Assembly: GCA_947458305.1 (NCBI GenBank)
Contig: CANGZO010000033.1
Span: forward strand, 1 to 13,755
Direction of reading: 5' to 3'
Length of the DNA: 13,755 bases
From: Comamonadaceae bacterium
GTDB taxonomy: Bacteria; Pseudomonadota; Gammaproteobacteria; Burkholderiales; Burkholderiaceae_C
The translations under genes were made by a program, and so were the position numbers. Below the pieces are notes generated by a model, which was not told where the DNA came from, did not search any database, and saw only the letters and a program-made list of their open reading frames with translations. Positions within the stretch are counted from its first letter, which is position 1; every line of letters starts with the position of its first letter. Positions 1-7,141 of the stretch are shown piece after piece.

Positions 1-273
1 CTTCAAGGCGAGCGTGAGCCTGTCTTTGAAGAAAGAGATGAAAAAGGACAAAAAGTCCAGATTTTCAAAGGTTGGAAGACGGTCAAGCCTGGCACGATGA
101 CCCCACTGGAATACGATCAAGCCATTGGTGACTTGGTTGGTTACATGCAGTGGATGGCTGAGCCAGCTCAGAATCAACGCGTGCAGATCGGCGTGTGGGT
201 TCTGATCTTTTTGTCCTTCTTCACTTTCATTGCTTGGCGCTTGAATGCGGCCTACTGGAAAGACGTCAAGTAA
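1..273 (+). CDS. petC: Cytochrome c1 of the bc1 complex, C-terminal part (5' end outside window)
   Basis: The last 90 codons of a gene entering from the left are read in frame 1, ending at a TAA. The product fits the C-terminus of cytochrome c1, the haem-carrying, membrane-anchored subunit of ubiquinol:cytochrome c oxidoreductase that passes electrons to soluble cytochrome c. Seen here are the stretch M-T-P-L-E-Y-D-Q and a Y-M-Q-W-M-A-E-P segment, both typical of the family just before the anchor. A single hydrophobic helix of about 20 residues follows (roughly residues 65-83 of this fragment), then a short basic cytoplasmic tail ending K-D-V-K. The haem-binding CXXCH lies upstream of the window. 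In betaproteobacteria petABC is commonly followed by sspA-sspB, as here. Identification rests on the tail alone but is supported by synteny. Confidence 0.9.
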   Translation, partial: LQGEREPVFEERDEKGQKVQIFKGWKTVKPGTMTPLEYDQAIGDLVGYMQWMAEPAQNQRVQIGVWVLIFLSFFTFIAWRLNAAYWKDVK

Positions 274-284
274 ATGAGCTTTCA

Positions 285-350
285 CCCGGCGATTGAGCCG
301 GGTCCTTTGGAGTGGCAGGCTTTTGGGCCTCCCACTCTTTTTGATTTTTT
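285..350 (+). terminator. Intrinsic terminator between petC and sspA
   Basis: Two hairpins lie in the 91-base gap. The first is a perfect 6-bp stem, CCCGGC (285-290) with GCCGGG (297-302), without a T-run. The second pairs GAGTGG (310-315) with CCACTC (332-337). After a C/C mismatch it continues with AGGC (317-320) pairing GCCT (327-330). It is followed at once by five Ts, GA and six more Ts (338-350). The second has the classic form of a Rho-independent terminator ending the petABC transcript. Its T-tract runs almost to the sspA ribosome binding site, so it may also let some readthrough into sspA. Confidence 0.8.
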
Positions 351-364
351 GAGGAGCCTCCACC

Positions 365-976
365 ATGATGGTGCTTTATTCCGGAACCACTTGCCCTTTT
401 TCTCACCGCTGCCGCTTTGTGCTGTTCGAAAAAGGCATGGATTTCGAAATCCGTGATGTGGACTTGTACAACAAGCCCGAGGACATCAATGTGATGAATC
501 CTTACGGGCAAGTGCCTATCTTGGTCGAGCGTGACCTGATTTTGTACGAGTCGAACATCATCAACGAGTACATCGATGAGCGCTTTCCTCACCCCCAGCT
601 GATGCCTGGTGACCCGGTTGACCGCGCACGGGTTCGACTTTTCTTGCTCAATTTTGAGAAAGAGCTGTTCGCACACGTGTTGACCTTGGAAAACCGCTCG
701 CTCAAGGGCAATGACAAGGCCCTGGAGAAAGCCCGTTCACACATCCGCGATCGCCTGACCCAGTTGGCACCTGTCTTCCTGAAGAACAAGTTCATGCTGG
801 GCGATAACTTCTCGATGCTCGATGTCGCGATCGCACCCTTGTTGTGGCGTTTGGATTACTACGGCATCGAGTTGAGCAAAAATGCCGCGCCTTTGCTGAA
901 GTACGCAGAGCGCATTTTTTCACGCCCAGCCTATATCGAAGCGCTGACACCTTCGGAAAAGGTCATGCGCAAGTGA
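365..976 (+). CDS. sspA: Stringent starvation protein A (GST-fold RNA polymerase-associated regulator)
   Basis: A 203-residue protein, the usual SspA length. SspA has a glutathione S-transferase fold but acts as an RNA-polymerase-associated regulator in stationary phase and acid stress in gammaproteobacteria; in betaproteobacteria its role is mostly inferred. The N-terminal thioredoxin-like half (about 1-80) begins with M-M-V-L-Y-S-G-T-T-C-P-F-S-H and holds the GST-type P-I-L-V strand and an E-S-N-I-I-N-E-Y-I-D helix. The C-terminal half (about 85-203) is the all-helical GST domain, with the L-G-D-x-F-S-M-L-D-V-A-I-A-P-L-L-W-R-L motif seen in SspA proteins. The ATG at 365 is preceded by GAGGAG (350-355). 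Next downstream is sspB, 42 bases away, so the two are probably cotranscribed. Confidence is high. Confidence 0.95.
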   Translation: MMVLYSGTTCPFSHRCRFVLFEKGMDFEIRDVDLYNKPEDINVMNPYGQVPILVERDLILYESNIINEYIDERFPHPQLMPGDPVDRARVRLFLLNFEKELFAHVLTLENRSLKGNDKALEKARSHIRDRLTQLAPVFLKNKFMLGDNFSMLDVAIAPLLWRLDYYGIELSKNAAPLLKYAERIFSRPAYIEALTPSEKVMRK

Positions 977-1018
977 TGTGAACTTGGACAGTTCAACAAT
1001 GCAGGCGAAGGAACCAGC

Positions 1019-1471
1019 ATGATCAGCACTACGGAACTGCCATCGACGAGGCCATACCTCATTCGTGCTTTGTACGATTGGTGCTCTGAAAATGGTTTCA
1101 CGCCTTATGTGGCCGTCAAAGTCGATGCTTCTGTGCAGGTGCCGCGCGAATACGTCCAAGGCGGTGAAATTGTGCTGAATGTCAGCATGGATGCCACCAG
1201 TTCACTCAAATTGGGCAATGACTTCATTGAGTTCAAAGCCCGCTTTGGTGGCAAGCCGCGGGAGATCATGGTCCCCATTCATCGGGTGATGGCCATCTAC
1301 GCCCGAGAAAATGGCCAAGGCATGGCTTTTCCTGTCAGCGATGAGCCCGTTGAGTCCCCGGTTTTGTCTGCCGTTGATACCGCAGATTCGGCCCAGTCAG
1401 ACGGAGAGGACGAAACACCACCGCCATCGACATCGGGTTCATCTCGTCCGGCACTCAAGCGGATCAAGTAA
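1019..1471 (+). CDS. sspB: ClpXP protease specificity-enhancing factor SspB
   Basis: A 150-residue protein matching SspB, the adaptor that binds ssrA-tagged polypeptides released from stalled ribosomes and hands them to the ClpXP protease. The folded substrate-binding domain covers about residues 1-105. It opens with S-T-R-P-Y-L-I-R-A-L-Y-D-W and contains the characteristic V-P-R-E-Y-V-Q-G-G-E-I-V-L-N and the V-P-I-H-R-V-M-A-I-Y-A-R-E-N-G-Q-G-M-A-F segments. Residues about 106-140 are a flexible acidic, Ser/Thr/Pro-rich linker. The last residues, R-P-A-L-K-R-I-K, resemble the short ClpX-binding tail at the end of E. coli SspB. The start is set by GAAGGAA at 1007-1013, six bases before the ATG from the core AAGGA. 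It follows sspA in a probable operon. Confidence 0.95.
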   Translation: MISTTELPSTRPYLIRALYDWCSENGFTPYVAVKVDASVQVPREYVQGGEIVLNVSMDATSSLKLGNDFIEFKARFGGKPREIMVPIHRVMAIYARENGQGMAFPVSDEPVESPVLSAVDTADSAQSDGEDETPPPSTSGSSRPALKRIK

Positions 1472-1510
1472 AAAATTACGCACCAACCCAAAGATGGGTC
1501 AAGAGCACGT

Positions 1511-1516
1511 TAGAAT
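1511..1516 (+). promoter_or_regulatory. Possible -10 element for tRNA-Thr
   Basis: TAGAAT lies 10 bases before the first base of the tRNA and is followed by a GC-containing stretch (TTCAGCCCGT), as often seen at stable-RNA promoters. No good -35 hexamer is visible at 16-18 bases upstream, so the tRNA may depend partly on readthrough from sspB. Low certainty. Confidence 0.3.
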
Positions 1517-1525
1517 TCAGCCCGT

Positions 1526-1601
1526 GCCGCTTTAGCTCAGTTGGTAGAGCACCCGCCTTGTAAGCGGTAGGTCGTCAGTTCGAATCCGACAAGCGGCACC
1601 A
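1526..1601 (+). tRNA. tRNA-Thr (anticodon UGU), CCA encoded
   Basis: A 76-base cloverleaf. The acceptor stem GCCGCTT/AAGCGGC is perfect, the D stem is GCTC/GAGC, and the anticodon loop CTTGTAA places TGT at 1559-1561, reading ACA-type threonine codons. The T loop is TTCGAAT, the discriminator base is A, and the CCA end is encoded (1599-1601). Two pairs depart from Watson-Crick: C1552 opposite T1568 at the outer anticodon-stem pair, and A1577 opposite C1587 inside the T stem. The fold otherwise looks functional. It sits between sspB and the convergent end of dciA and has its own terminator. Confidence 0.97.
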
Positions 1602-1607
1602 TCATTC

Positions 1608-1639
1608 AAGCCCTGATCTTCCAAGTTCAGGGCTTTTTT
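1608..1639 (+). terminator. Intrinsic terminator after tRNA-Thr
   Basis: A 9-bp perfect stem, AAGCCCTGA (1608-1616) with TCAGGGCTT (1627-1635), encloses a 10-base loop and is followed by further Ts to 1639. It begins seven bases after the tRNA 3' end. On the other strand the hairpin is not followed by a T-run, so it probably does not end the converging dciA transcript, which could run on antisense to the tRNA. Confidence 0.85.
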
Positions 1640-1659
1640 CATGGGGCTTTGTTGCAGCT

Positions 1660-1962
1660 TTACCGATTCTGCACTTTGATGCGGATCGAGAGGACGCCCA
1701 AATTTTGTTGAATCAAATGGGCCTGCAAAGCGGGCAGCAACTGCCTCAACTTGGCTGCAACCGCATTGGATGCCACCAGCAGACACCAGCAACCCTCTTC
1801 CAAGGGGCCGGCTTGGATACTGGATCGCAAAGGCGCAGGCAATAGGCTTTTGACAGCCTGTAGTCGAAGCGATGAGTCACGCACACGATCCATCAGTGAG
1901 GCCAAGGAGGGAGATTCTTGGGCCGCTTGCTGCAAGGGGATGGCTTGATGACGTCTTTGCAT
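1660..1962 (-). CDS. dciA: DUF721/DciA family protein (putative DnaB helicase loader)
   Basis: A 100-residue protein on the minus strand resembling the DUF721 family. In bacteria lacking DnaC/DnaI, the family member DciA interacts with replicative helicase DnaB and helps load it onto DNA. The family-like part is about residues 25-97. It contains a P-A-P-L-R-S-S-I-Q-A-G-P segment, a W-C-L-L-V strand, then S-N-A-V-A-A-K-L-R-Q-L-L-P-A-L, and ends with a S-I-R-I-K-V strand. This helix-strand pattern is the core of the domain. The gene diverges from secA, a pairing I recall as common in betaproteobacteria. The ATG at 1962 is preceded by a run of seven Ts and no purine-rich ribosome binding site, so the start is less certain than the family. 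The helicase-loading role is inferred from the family. Confidence 0.8.
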   Translation of the reverse strand: MQRRHQAIPLQQAAQESPSLASLMDRVRDSSLRLQAVKSLLPAPLRSSIQAGPLEEGCWCLLVASNAVAAKLRQLLPALQAHLIQQNLGVLSIRIKVQNR

Positions 1963-2016
1963 AAAAAAATCGTTTCAAGCCATTATCCAGCAGGCCAAGG
2001 GCGGTGTGGACAAGTG

Positions 2017-2046
2017 TTCAGGTGATGCACATCCAAGCGCTAAAAT
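2017..2046 (+). promoter_or_regulatory. Candidate secA promoter
   Basis: TAAAAT at 2041-2046 within AGCGCTAAAATG is a good -10 and resembles the CTAAAAT context common in front of Burkholderiales genes. The best partner is TTCAGG at 2017-2022, with an 18-base spacer and only three matches to the -35 consensus. Use of this site would give a leader of roughly 140 bases before secA. Assigned by eye. Confidence 0.35.
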
Positions 2047-2177
2047 GTTTGGATTGTCCGGGCAGCCAGTTGGGCGGGCTTGGCAGGGTGAAATGGCAGT
2101 GCGTCAGTGCCACCCGTTTTTCAAGTAACTCTTTAGCAGACAGGATAGACGGTCTTTCTTTCGGCACCTGTGCTGAT

Positions 2178-2183
2178 GGTGGA
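2178..2183 (+). promoter_or_regulatory. Probable secA ribosome binding site
   Basis: GGTGGA ends ten bases before the ATG at 2194. It decides in favour of that ATG over the in-frame GTG at 2170 and ATG at 2176. The latter two lie upstream of or against this site and would add eight or six residues not typical of the family N-terminus. Confidence 0.5.
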
Positions 2184-2193
2184 TCAAATTGAT

Positions 2194-4941
2194 ATGGCCA
2201 TCCCATTCCTCACCAAAATTTTCGGCAGCCGCAATGACCGGTTGCTCAAGCAGTACCGTAAAACCGTCGAGCGCATCAATGCCCTGGAGGCTGGCCTGGA
2301 AAGCCTGAGCGACGAAGAGCTGCGAGCCAAGACCCAAAGCTTTCGAGACCGTGCTGCAGCCGGTGAGAGTTTGGACGCCTTGTTGCCAGAGGCGTTTGCT
2401 GTGGTGCGTGAGGGTTCCAAGCGTGTGATGAAGATGCGTCACTTTGACGTGCAGTTGGCCGGTGGTATCGCTTTGCACAATGGCAAGATCGCCGAGATGC
2501 GCACTGGCGAGGGCAAAACTTTGACCTCTACACTGCCTGCTTACCTCAATGCAATCGCTTGCAAAGGGGTGCACGTTGTCACCGTGAACGATTACCTGGC
2601 CAGCCGAGATGCCCAATGGATGGGCAAGCTCTACAACTTCTTGGGACTGACGGTGGGCATCAACTTGCCCCAGCTCCCACGCGAAGAAAAGCAAGCGGCC
2701 TACAACGCCGACATCACCTACGGCACCAACAACGAATACGGGTTCGATTACCTGCGCGACAACATGGTCTATGAAGCCAGTGACCGTGTTCAGCGCCCCT
2801 TGAACTTCGCCATCATCGACGAGGTGGATTCGATTTTGATCGATGAGGCCCGCACGCCCTTGATCATCAGTGGGCAAGCAGAGGACCACACGGCCACTTA
2901 CATGGCCATGAACCAGGTGGTGCCCTTGCTCACCAGGCAAGAGGGCGAAGCCGACCCTCGTACAGGCGAGGGCATCATCACGCCAGGTGACTTCACGGTC
3001 GATGAAAAGTCTCATCAGGTGTTCTTGACCGAAGACGGCCACGAAAAAGCCGAGGCTGTGCTCTCGCAGATGGGCTTGATCCCTGAAGGCGCCAGCCTGT
3101 ATGACCCGGCCAACATCACGCTGATGCACCATTTGAATGCCGCTTTGCGTGCGCGTCATTTGTACCACCGAGACCAGCACTATGTAGTGCAAGAGGGCGA
3201 GATCGTGATCGTGGACGAGTTCACGGGACGGTTGATGACGGGTCGCCGCTGGAGCGACGGCCTGCATCAGGCTGTCGAGGCCAAAGAAGGTGTGCAGATC
3301 CAGGCCGAAAACCAGACGATGGCGTCCATCACGTTCCAGAACTATTTCCGCCTGTACAACAAGATTGGCGGCATGACGGGAACGGCCGACACAGAGGCGT
3401 ATGAGTTCCAGGAAATTTACGGTTTGGAGACGGTGGTGATCCCCCCACACCGCAAGAGCCAGCGTGAAGACCAACTGGACCGTGTCTACAAGACCTCACA
3501 GGAGCGCTACAACGCGGCCATTACCGATATCCGTGAATGCCACGAACGGGGCCAGCCTGTGTTGGTGGGCACCACCTCGATTGAAAACTCCGAGCTGATT
3601 GCCCAGCTGCTGACCCAGCACAAGTTGCCGCATCAGGTGCTCAACGCCAAGCAACACGCCCGCGAGGCCGACATCGTGGCCCAAGCCGGTCGTCCCGGCA
3701 TGATCACGATTGCCACCAACATGGCGGGTCGCGGCACCGACATCGTGCTGGGTGGCAACATCGAAAAAGACGTGCAAGCCATCGAAAGCGATGAGAGCTT
3801 GCCTGAAGTCGCCCGTCAAACGCGCATCAACGAACTGCGTGAGCAATGGAAAGTGGTGCACGAGCAAGTCAAGGCCTTGGGCGGATTGCGCATCATTGCC
3901 ACCGAGCGCCACGAGTCACGTCGTATTGACAACCAGCTGCGCGGCCGTTCGGGTCGTCAAGGCGATCCGGGTTCATCGCGGTTTTATTTGAGCTTGGACG
4001 ATCCTTTGATGCGGATCTTTGCGGGTGACCGGGTGCGCTCCATCATGGACCGCTTGAAAATGCCCGAGGGCGAAGCCATCGAGGCGGGTATCGTGACACG
4101 CAGCATCGAAAGCGCTCAGCGCAAAGTCGAAGCCCGCAACTTTGACATCCGCAAACAGTTGCTGGAATACGACGACGTTTCGAATGACCAGCGCAAGGTG
4201 ATTTACCAGCAGCGCAACGACATTCTGGATGCCAAAGACATGCACGGCCAGATTTCTGCCTTGCGCGAGGGTTGCTTTACCGATTTGGTGCGCCAATTTG
4301 TGCCCGTTGAGTCGGTGGAAGAACAGTGGGACTTGCCCGGACTTGAAAAAGTGCTGGCCGAAGAATGGGGTATCCAACTGGAACTCCAGGCCAAAGTTGA
4401 AGAATCCAGCGCCATTGCCGAGGAAGATATCTTGGAGATGGTGGTGACTGCAGCCCATGCGCAGTTCCAAGCCAAGTTGGACCAGGCGGGCGGTGACAGT
4501 TTTGTCTCGTTTGAGCGCATGATTTTGTTGCAAAGCATCGACACCCATTGGCGAGAGCACCTGAGTTCACTGGATTACCTGCGCCAAGGCATTCACCTTC
4601 GCGGTTATGCGCAAAAGCAACCCAAGCAAGAATACAAGCGCGAAGCCTTCGAGCTGTTTGGTCAGTTGCTCGATGGGGTCAAGAACGAAGTGACCCGTAC
4701 CCTGATGACCGTCCGCATCGAGTCGGGTGACCAGATTCAACAGGCTGCACAAGCGATCGAAGAGCGTGCCGACAAAATCAGCAACGTGACCTACAGCGCC
4801 CCTGATGAAACGGGACAGTCACAAACCGTGGCAGCCGATCAGGTGGGCGCGCCGCAAACTTTTGGCCCAGTGGGTCGAAACGATCCTTGCCCCTGCGGCA
4901 GCGGTAAAAAGTACAAGCACTGCCACGGCAAACTCGCTTGA
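2194..4941 (+). CDS. secA: Protein translocase ATPase SecA
   Basis: A 915-residue motor ATPase that binds SecYEG at the inner membrane and drives unfolded preproteins across. From the ATG at 2194 the N-terminus is M-A-I-P-F-L-T-K-I-F-G-S-R-N-D-R, the usual betaproteobacterial form. The Walker A motif M-R-T-G-E-G-K-T is at 102-109 and Walker B D-E-V-D at 209-212, followed by the L-I-D-E-A-R-T-P-L-I-I-S-G signature. The second nucleotide-binding fold carries T-N-M-A-G-R-G-T-D-I-V-L-G-G and the Q-L-R-G-R-S-G-R-Q-G-D arginine-rich motif. The C-terminal region contains W-R-E-H-L, then a linker and the SecB/lipid-binding zinc tail C-P-C-G-S-G-K-K-Y-K-H-C-H (899-911, CxCx8CH). All motor motifs are intact. 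It is monocistronic, ending at a terminator 16 bases on. Confidence 0.98.
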   Translation: MAIPFLTKIFGSRNDRLLKQYRKTVERINALEAGLESLSDEELRAKTQSFRDRAAAGESLDALLPEAFAVVREGSKRVMKMRHFDVQLAGGIALHNGKIAEMRTGEGKTLTSTLPAYLNAIACKGVHVVTVNDYLASRDAQWMGKLYNFLGLTVGINLPQLPREEKQAAYNADITYGTNNEYGFDYLRDNMVYEASDRVQRPLNFAIIDEVDSILIDEARTPLIISGQAEDHTATYMAMNQVVPLLTRQEGEADPRTGEGIITPGDFTVDEKSHQVFLTEDGHEKAEAVLSQMGLIPEGASLYDPANITLMHHLNAALRARHLYHRDQHYVVQEGEIVIVDEFTGRLMTGRRWSDGLHQAVEAKEGVQIQAENQTMASITFQNYFRLYNKIGGMTGTADTEAYEFQEIYGLETVVIPPHRKSQREDQLDRVYKTSQERYNAAITDIRECHERGQPVLVGTTSIENSELIAQLLTQHKLPHQVLNAKQHAREADIVAQAGRPGMITIATNMAGRGTDIVLGGNIEKDVQAIESDESLPEVARQTRINELREQWKVVHEQVKALGGLRIIATERHESRRIDNQLRGRSGRQGDPGSSRFYLSLDDPLMRIFAGDRVRSIMDRLKMPEGEAIEAGIVTRSIESAQRKVEARNFDIRKQLLEYDDVSNDQRKVIYQQRNDILDAKDMHGQISALREGCFTDLVRQFVPVESVEEQWDLPGLEKVLAEEWGIQLELQAKVEESSAIAEEDILEMVVTAAHAQFQAKLDQAGGDSFVSFERMILLQSIDTHWREHLSSLDYLRQGIHLRGYAQKQPKQEYKREAFELFGQLLDGVKNEVTRTLMTVRIESGDQIQQAAQAIEERADKISNVTYSAPDETGQSQTVAADQVGAPQTFGPVGRNDPCPCGSGKKYKHCHGKLA

Positions 4942-4956
4942 ACACAGTGAACCAGC

Positions 4957-4978
4957 AAAACGGGCTTCGGCCCGTTTT
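4957..4978 (+). terminator. Intrinsic terminator after secA
   Basis: AAAACGGGC (4957-4965) pairs perfectly with GCCCGTTTT (4970-4978) around a TTCG tetraloop (C-UUCG-G), an exceptionally stable arrangement. The A-tract on the left and T-tract on the right form part of the stem, so the structure could work in both directions. It separates secA from argJ. Confidence 0.85.
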
Positions 4979-5024
4979 GTCCGTGAGCCGACTGAAATAC
5001 CTTGTGTTTTCCTGAAAGAAGTTT

Positions 5025-6254
5025 ATGCCCGTGAATTTGCCCCCACTGGACCCTTCACAACTGAGCCCTATCGCAGGCGTGCGCATTGGCATCGCCGAGG
5101 CGGGTGTGCGCAAAGCCAACCGCAAAGACCTCACGGTGTTTTTGCTGGACGAAGGCGCCAGCGTGGCGGGTGTTTTCACCCGCAACCGCTTTTGCGCGGC
5201 GCCTGTGCAAGTCTGCCGTGAGCACTTGGCCGCGGGCAGCGCGGTGCGCGCCTTGGTCATCAACACCGGCAATGCGAACGCGGGCACGGGGGGCCCAGGC
5301 CTGGCCCATGCCCGCCAGACTTGCGAGGCCTTGGCCAGCTTGCTGCACTGTACGCCGGCGCAAGTGCTGCCTTTCTCCACGGGTGTGATCATGGAGCCGC
5401 TGCCCGTGGGCCGCATCGTGGCGGGCCTGCCTGCTGCGCTGGCCGATGCGCAAGCTGCTCACTGGGCCAAAGCCGCCGAAGGGATCATGACCACCGATAC
5501 CGTGCCCAAAGCGGCCAGCGTGCAGGTGCAAGTGGGCGGCAAGACCGTCAGCATTACCGGCATCAGCAAGGGGGCGGGCATGATCCGCCCCAACATGGCG
5601 ACCATGCTCGGCTTTGTGGCCACCGATGCCTGCATCGATCCAGCCTTGTTGCCCGCGCTGGTCAGGCAGCTGGCCGATGGTTCGTTCAACCGCATCACCA
5701 TCGATGGCGACACCTCCACCAATGATTCCTTCATGCTGATCGCCACCCACAAGGCGGGTCACGCGCCCATCACCTCGTTAGACAGTTCTGAGGGTCAGGC
5801 CTTGCTGCATGGCTTGATGCAAGTGGCCCGCCAACTGGCGCATGCCATCGTGCGCGATGGCGAGGGCGCGACCAAGTTCATCACCGTGCAGGTCGAAGGC
5901 GGCCGCACGGGCCAAGAGTGCCGCCAAGTCGCCTATGCCATTGCGCATTCGCCCTTGGTCAAAACCGCTTTCTTTGCCAGTGACGCCAACCTGGGCCGTA
6001 TTTTGGCGGCTGTGGGTTACGCTGGGATTGACGACCTGGACCAGGGCCTGATCGAGTTGCACCTGGACGATGTGCATGTGGTCTCGCAAGGCGGCCGACG
6101 CGCCGAGTACCGCGAAGAAGATGGTCAACGCGTCATGAAGGGCAGCGAGATCACCGTCCGCGTGGGCCTGGGCCGGGGCACCGCCAGCGATACCGTGTGG
6201 ACCTGCGACCTGAGCCACGACTACGTCACCATCAACGCGGATTACCGTTCATGA
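5025..6254 (+). CDS. argJ: Bifunctional ornithine acetyltransferase / N-acetylglutamate synthase
   Basis: A 409-residue ArgJ. The enzyme recycles the acetyl group from N-acetylornithine to glutamate in the cyclic arginine pathway, and in many bacteria it can also use acetyl-CoA to make N-acetylglutamate. The precursor cleaves itself into alpha and beta chains at a conserved Ala-Thr bond. Here the site is P-N-M-A-T-M-L-G-F, giving T193 as new N-terminal nucleophile. Other family motifs are G-V-F-T-R-N (49-54), I-N-T-G-N-A-N-A-G (79-87), S-T-G-V-I (118-122), the K-G-A-G-M-I segment before the cleavage site, and D-G-D-T-S-T-N-D-S in the beta chain. Length is normal. The TGA overlaps the ATG of the DUF815 gene (ATGA, 6251-6254), indicating translational coupling. 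The ribosome binding site is a weak AAAGAAG. Confidence 0.97.
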   Translation: MPVNLPPLDPSQLSPIAGVRIGIAEAGVRKANRKDLTVFLLDEGASVAGVFTRNRFCAAPVQVCREHLAAGSAVRALVINTGNANAGTGGPGLAHARQTCEALASLLHCTPAQVLPFSTGVIMEPLPVGRIVAGLPAALADAQAAHWAKAAEGIMTTDTVPKAASVQVQVGGKTVSITGISKGAGMIRPNMATMLGFVATDACIDPALLPALVRQLADGSFNRITIDGDTSTNDSFMLIATHKAGHAPITSLDSSEGQALLHGLMQVARQLAHAIVRDGEGATKFITVQVEGGRTGQECRQVAYAIAHSPLVKTAFFASDANLGRILAAVGYAGIDDLDQGLIELHLDDVHVVSQGGRRAEYREEDGQRVMKGSEITVRVGLGRGTASDTVWTCDLSHDYVTINADYRS

Positions 6255-7141
6255 ACCTTACTGCATCTTCTGCCTTGGACCAACTGCTGGCCAAAGTCAG
6301 CCAGCTGGTGGACCGCATCGAGTCGGTCTTACCCCAACCCCTGTCTGCCCCCGACTGGACCCAGGCCATTGCTTGGCGTTACCGCAAGCGCTCGTCGGGC
6401 CACGGCGTGCTCGAACCTGTGCGCCATGTGGCGGCCATGACGCTGGCTGACCTCAAGGAAATCGACGACCAAAAAGAAAAGCTGCAACGCAACACCGAGC
6501 AGTTTGTGCACGGCCACCCGGCCAACAACGTGCTGCTGACGGGCGCACGCGGCACCGGCAAGTCCTCGCTCATCAAGGCCTGCCTGAACACCTACGCGCC
6601 GCAAGGCCTGCGTTTGATTGAAGTGGACAAGGAAGACCTGACCGACTTGCCTGACATCATCGAAGTGGTGGCGGGCCGCCCAGAAAAGTTTGTGGTCTAT
6701 TGCGACGACCTGAGCTTTGAAGACGGTGAACCGGGCTACAAGGCGCTCAAATCGATTTTGGACGGCACCGTGGCGGCCTCGACCCCCAATGTGCTGGTCT
6801 ACGCCACCAGCAACCGTCGCCACCTGCTGCCCGAGTACATGAGCGAGAACCTCACCTATAAACACACCGAGGACGGCGAAGTTCATCCGGGTGAGGGCGT
6901 TGAAGAGAAGATTTCGTTGTCCGAGCGCTTTGGTTTGTGGATCAGTTTCTACCCCTTCTCACAAGACGAGTACCTGACCATCGCAGGCCAGTGGCTCAGC
7001 GCTTTGGGTGCCACGTCCGCACAGATCGAGGCTGCACGCCCCGATGCGCTGCTTTGGGCTTTGGAGCGTGGCTCGCGCAGTGGCCGTGTGGCCTACCAAT
7101 TTGCCCGCGACATGATGGGCCGCCAATCGGATCGCGCATGA
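6251..7141 (+). CDS. DUF815 family AAA+ ATPase, function unknown
   Basis: A 296-residue single-domain AAA+ protein of the DUF815 family. The chosen ATG overlaps the argJ stop. After a helical N-terminal part (1-90) come Walker A G-A-R-G-T-G-K-S-S (98-106) and Walker B V-V-Y-C-D-D-L-S-F (148-156), in which the usual D-E is replaced by D-D. Then follow the sensor-1 strand A-T-S-N-R-R (185-190), the S-E-R-F-G segment (224-228) with a candidate arginine finger R226, and the S-G-R-V-A-Y-Q-F helix (277-284) with a likely sensor-2 arginine. All features for ATP binding and hydrolysis are present. No cellular role is established for the family to my knowledge. It sits between argJ and mutT with start/stop overlaps on both sides, so its level is likely tied to theirs; a functional link is not shown. 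Confidence 0.9.
   Translation: MNLTASSALDQLLAKVSQLVDRIESVLPQPLSAPDWTQAIAWRYRKRSSGHGVLEPVRHVAAMTLADLKEIDDQKEKLQRNTEQFVHGHPANNVLLTGARGTGKSSLIKACLNTYAPQGLRLIEVDKEDLTDLPDIIEVVAGRPEKFVVYCDDLSFEDGEPGYKALKSILDGTVAASTPNVLVYATSNRRHLLPEYMSENLTYKHTEDGEVHPGEGVEEKISLSERFGLWISFYPFSQDEYLTIAGQWLSALGATSAQIEAARPDALLWALERGSRSGRVAYQFARDMMGRQSDRA

Larger units (their letters stand above)
1963..2193. other. Divergent dciA/secA intergenic region
   Basis: These 231 bases hold no convincing gene. The region should carry the promoters of both dciA (leftward) and secA (rightward). A candidate secA -10 is annotated separately. For dciA, GATAAT on the minus strand (complement of 1983-1988) could be a -10, but I see no -35 at the right distance. 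I see no riboswitch fold and no SecM-like leader peptide of the kind that controls secA in E. coli. Confidence 0.5.

Noticed and set aside
1486..1499. Hairpin ACCCA/TGGGT between sspB and the tRNA as a terminator
   Set aside because: The stem is only five base pairs and no T-run follows; transcription could pass on into the tRNA.
1532..1792. Minus-strand ORF of 86 codons over the tRNA and dciA end
   Set aside because: Its C-terminal part (I-R-T-D-D-L-P-L-T-R-R-V-L-Y-Q-L-S) is the antisense translation of the tRNA, a well-known source of spurious protein annotations.
2170..2193. Upstream GTG (2170) or ATG (2176) as secA start
   Set aside because: The extra residues do not fit the family N-terminus and the GGTGGA ribosome binding site points to the ATG at 2194.
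2104..3474. Long minus-strand ORF (456 codons) antisense to secA
   Set aside because: It is a shadow of secA codon bias; no recognisable domain, no ribosome binding site, and secA on the other strand is certain.
6937..7137. N-terminal extension of the mutT frame
   Set aside because: The open frame overlaps the C-terminal part of the DUF815 gene and encodes no Nudix-like sequence; the ATG at 7138 with the ATGA overlap is the natural start.
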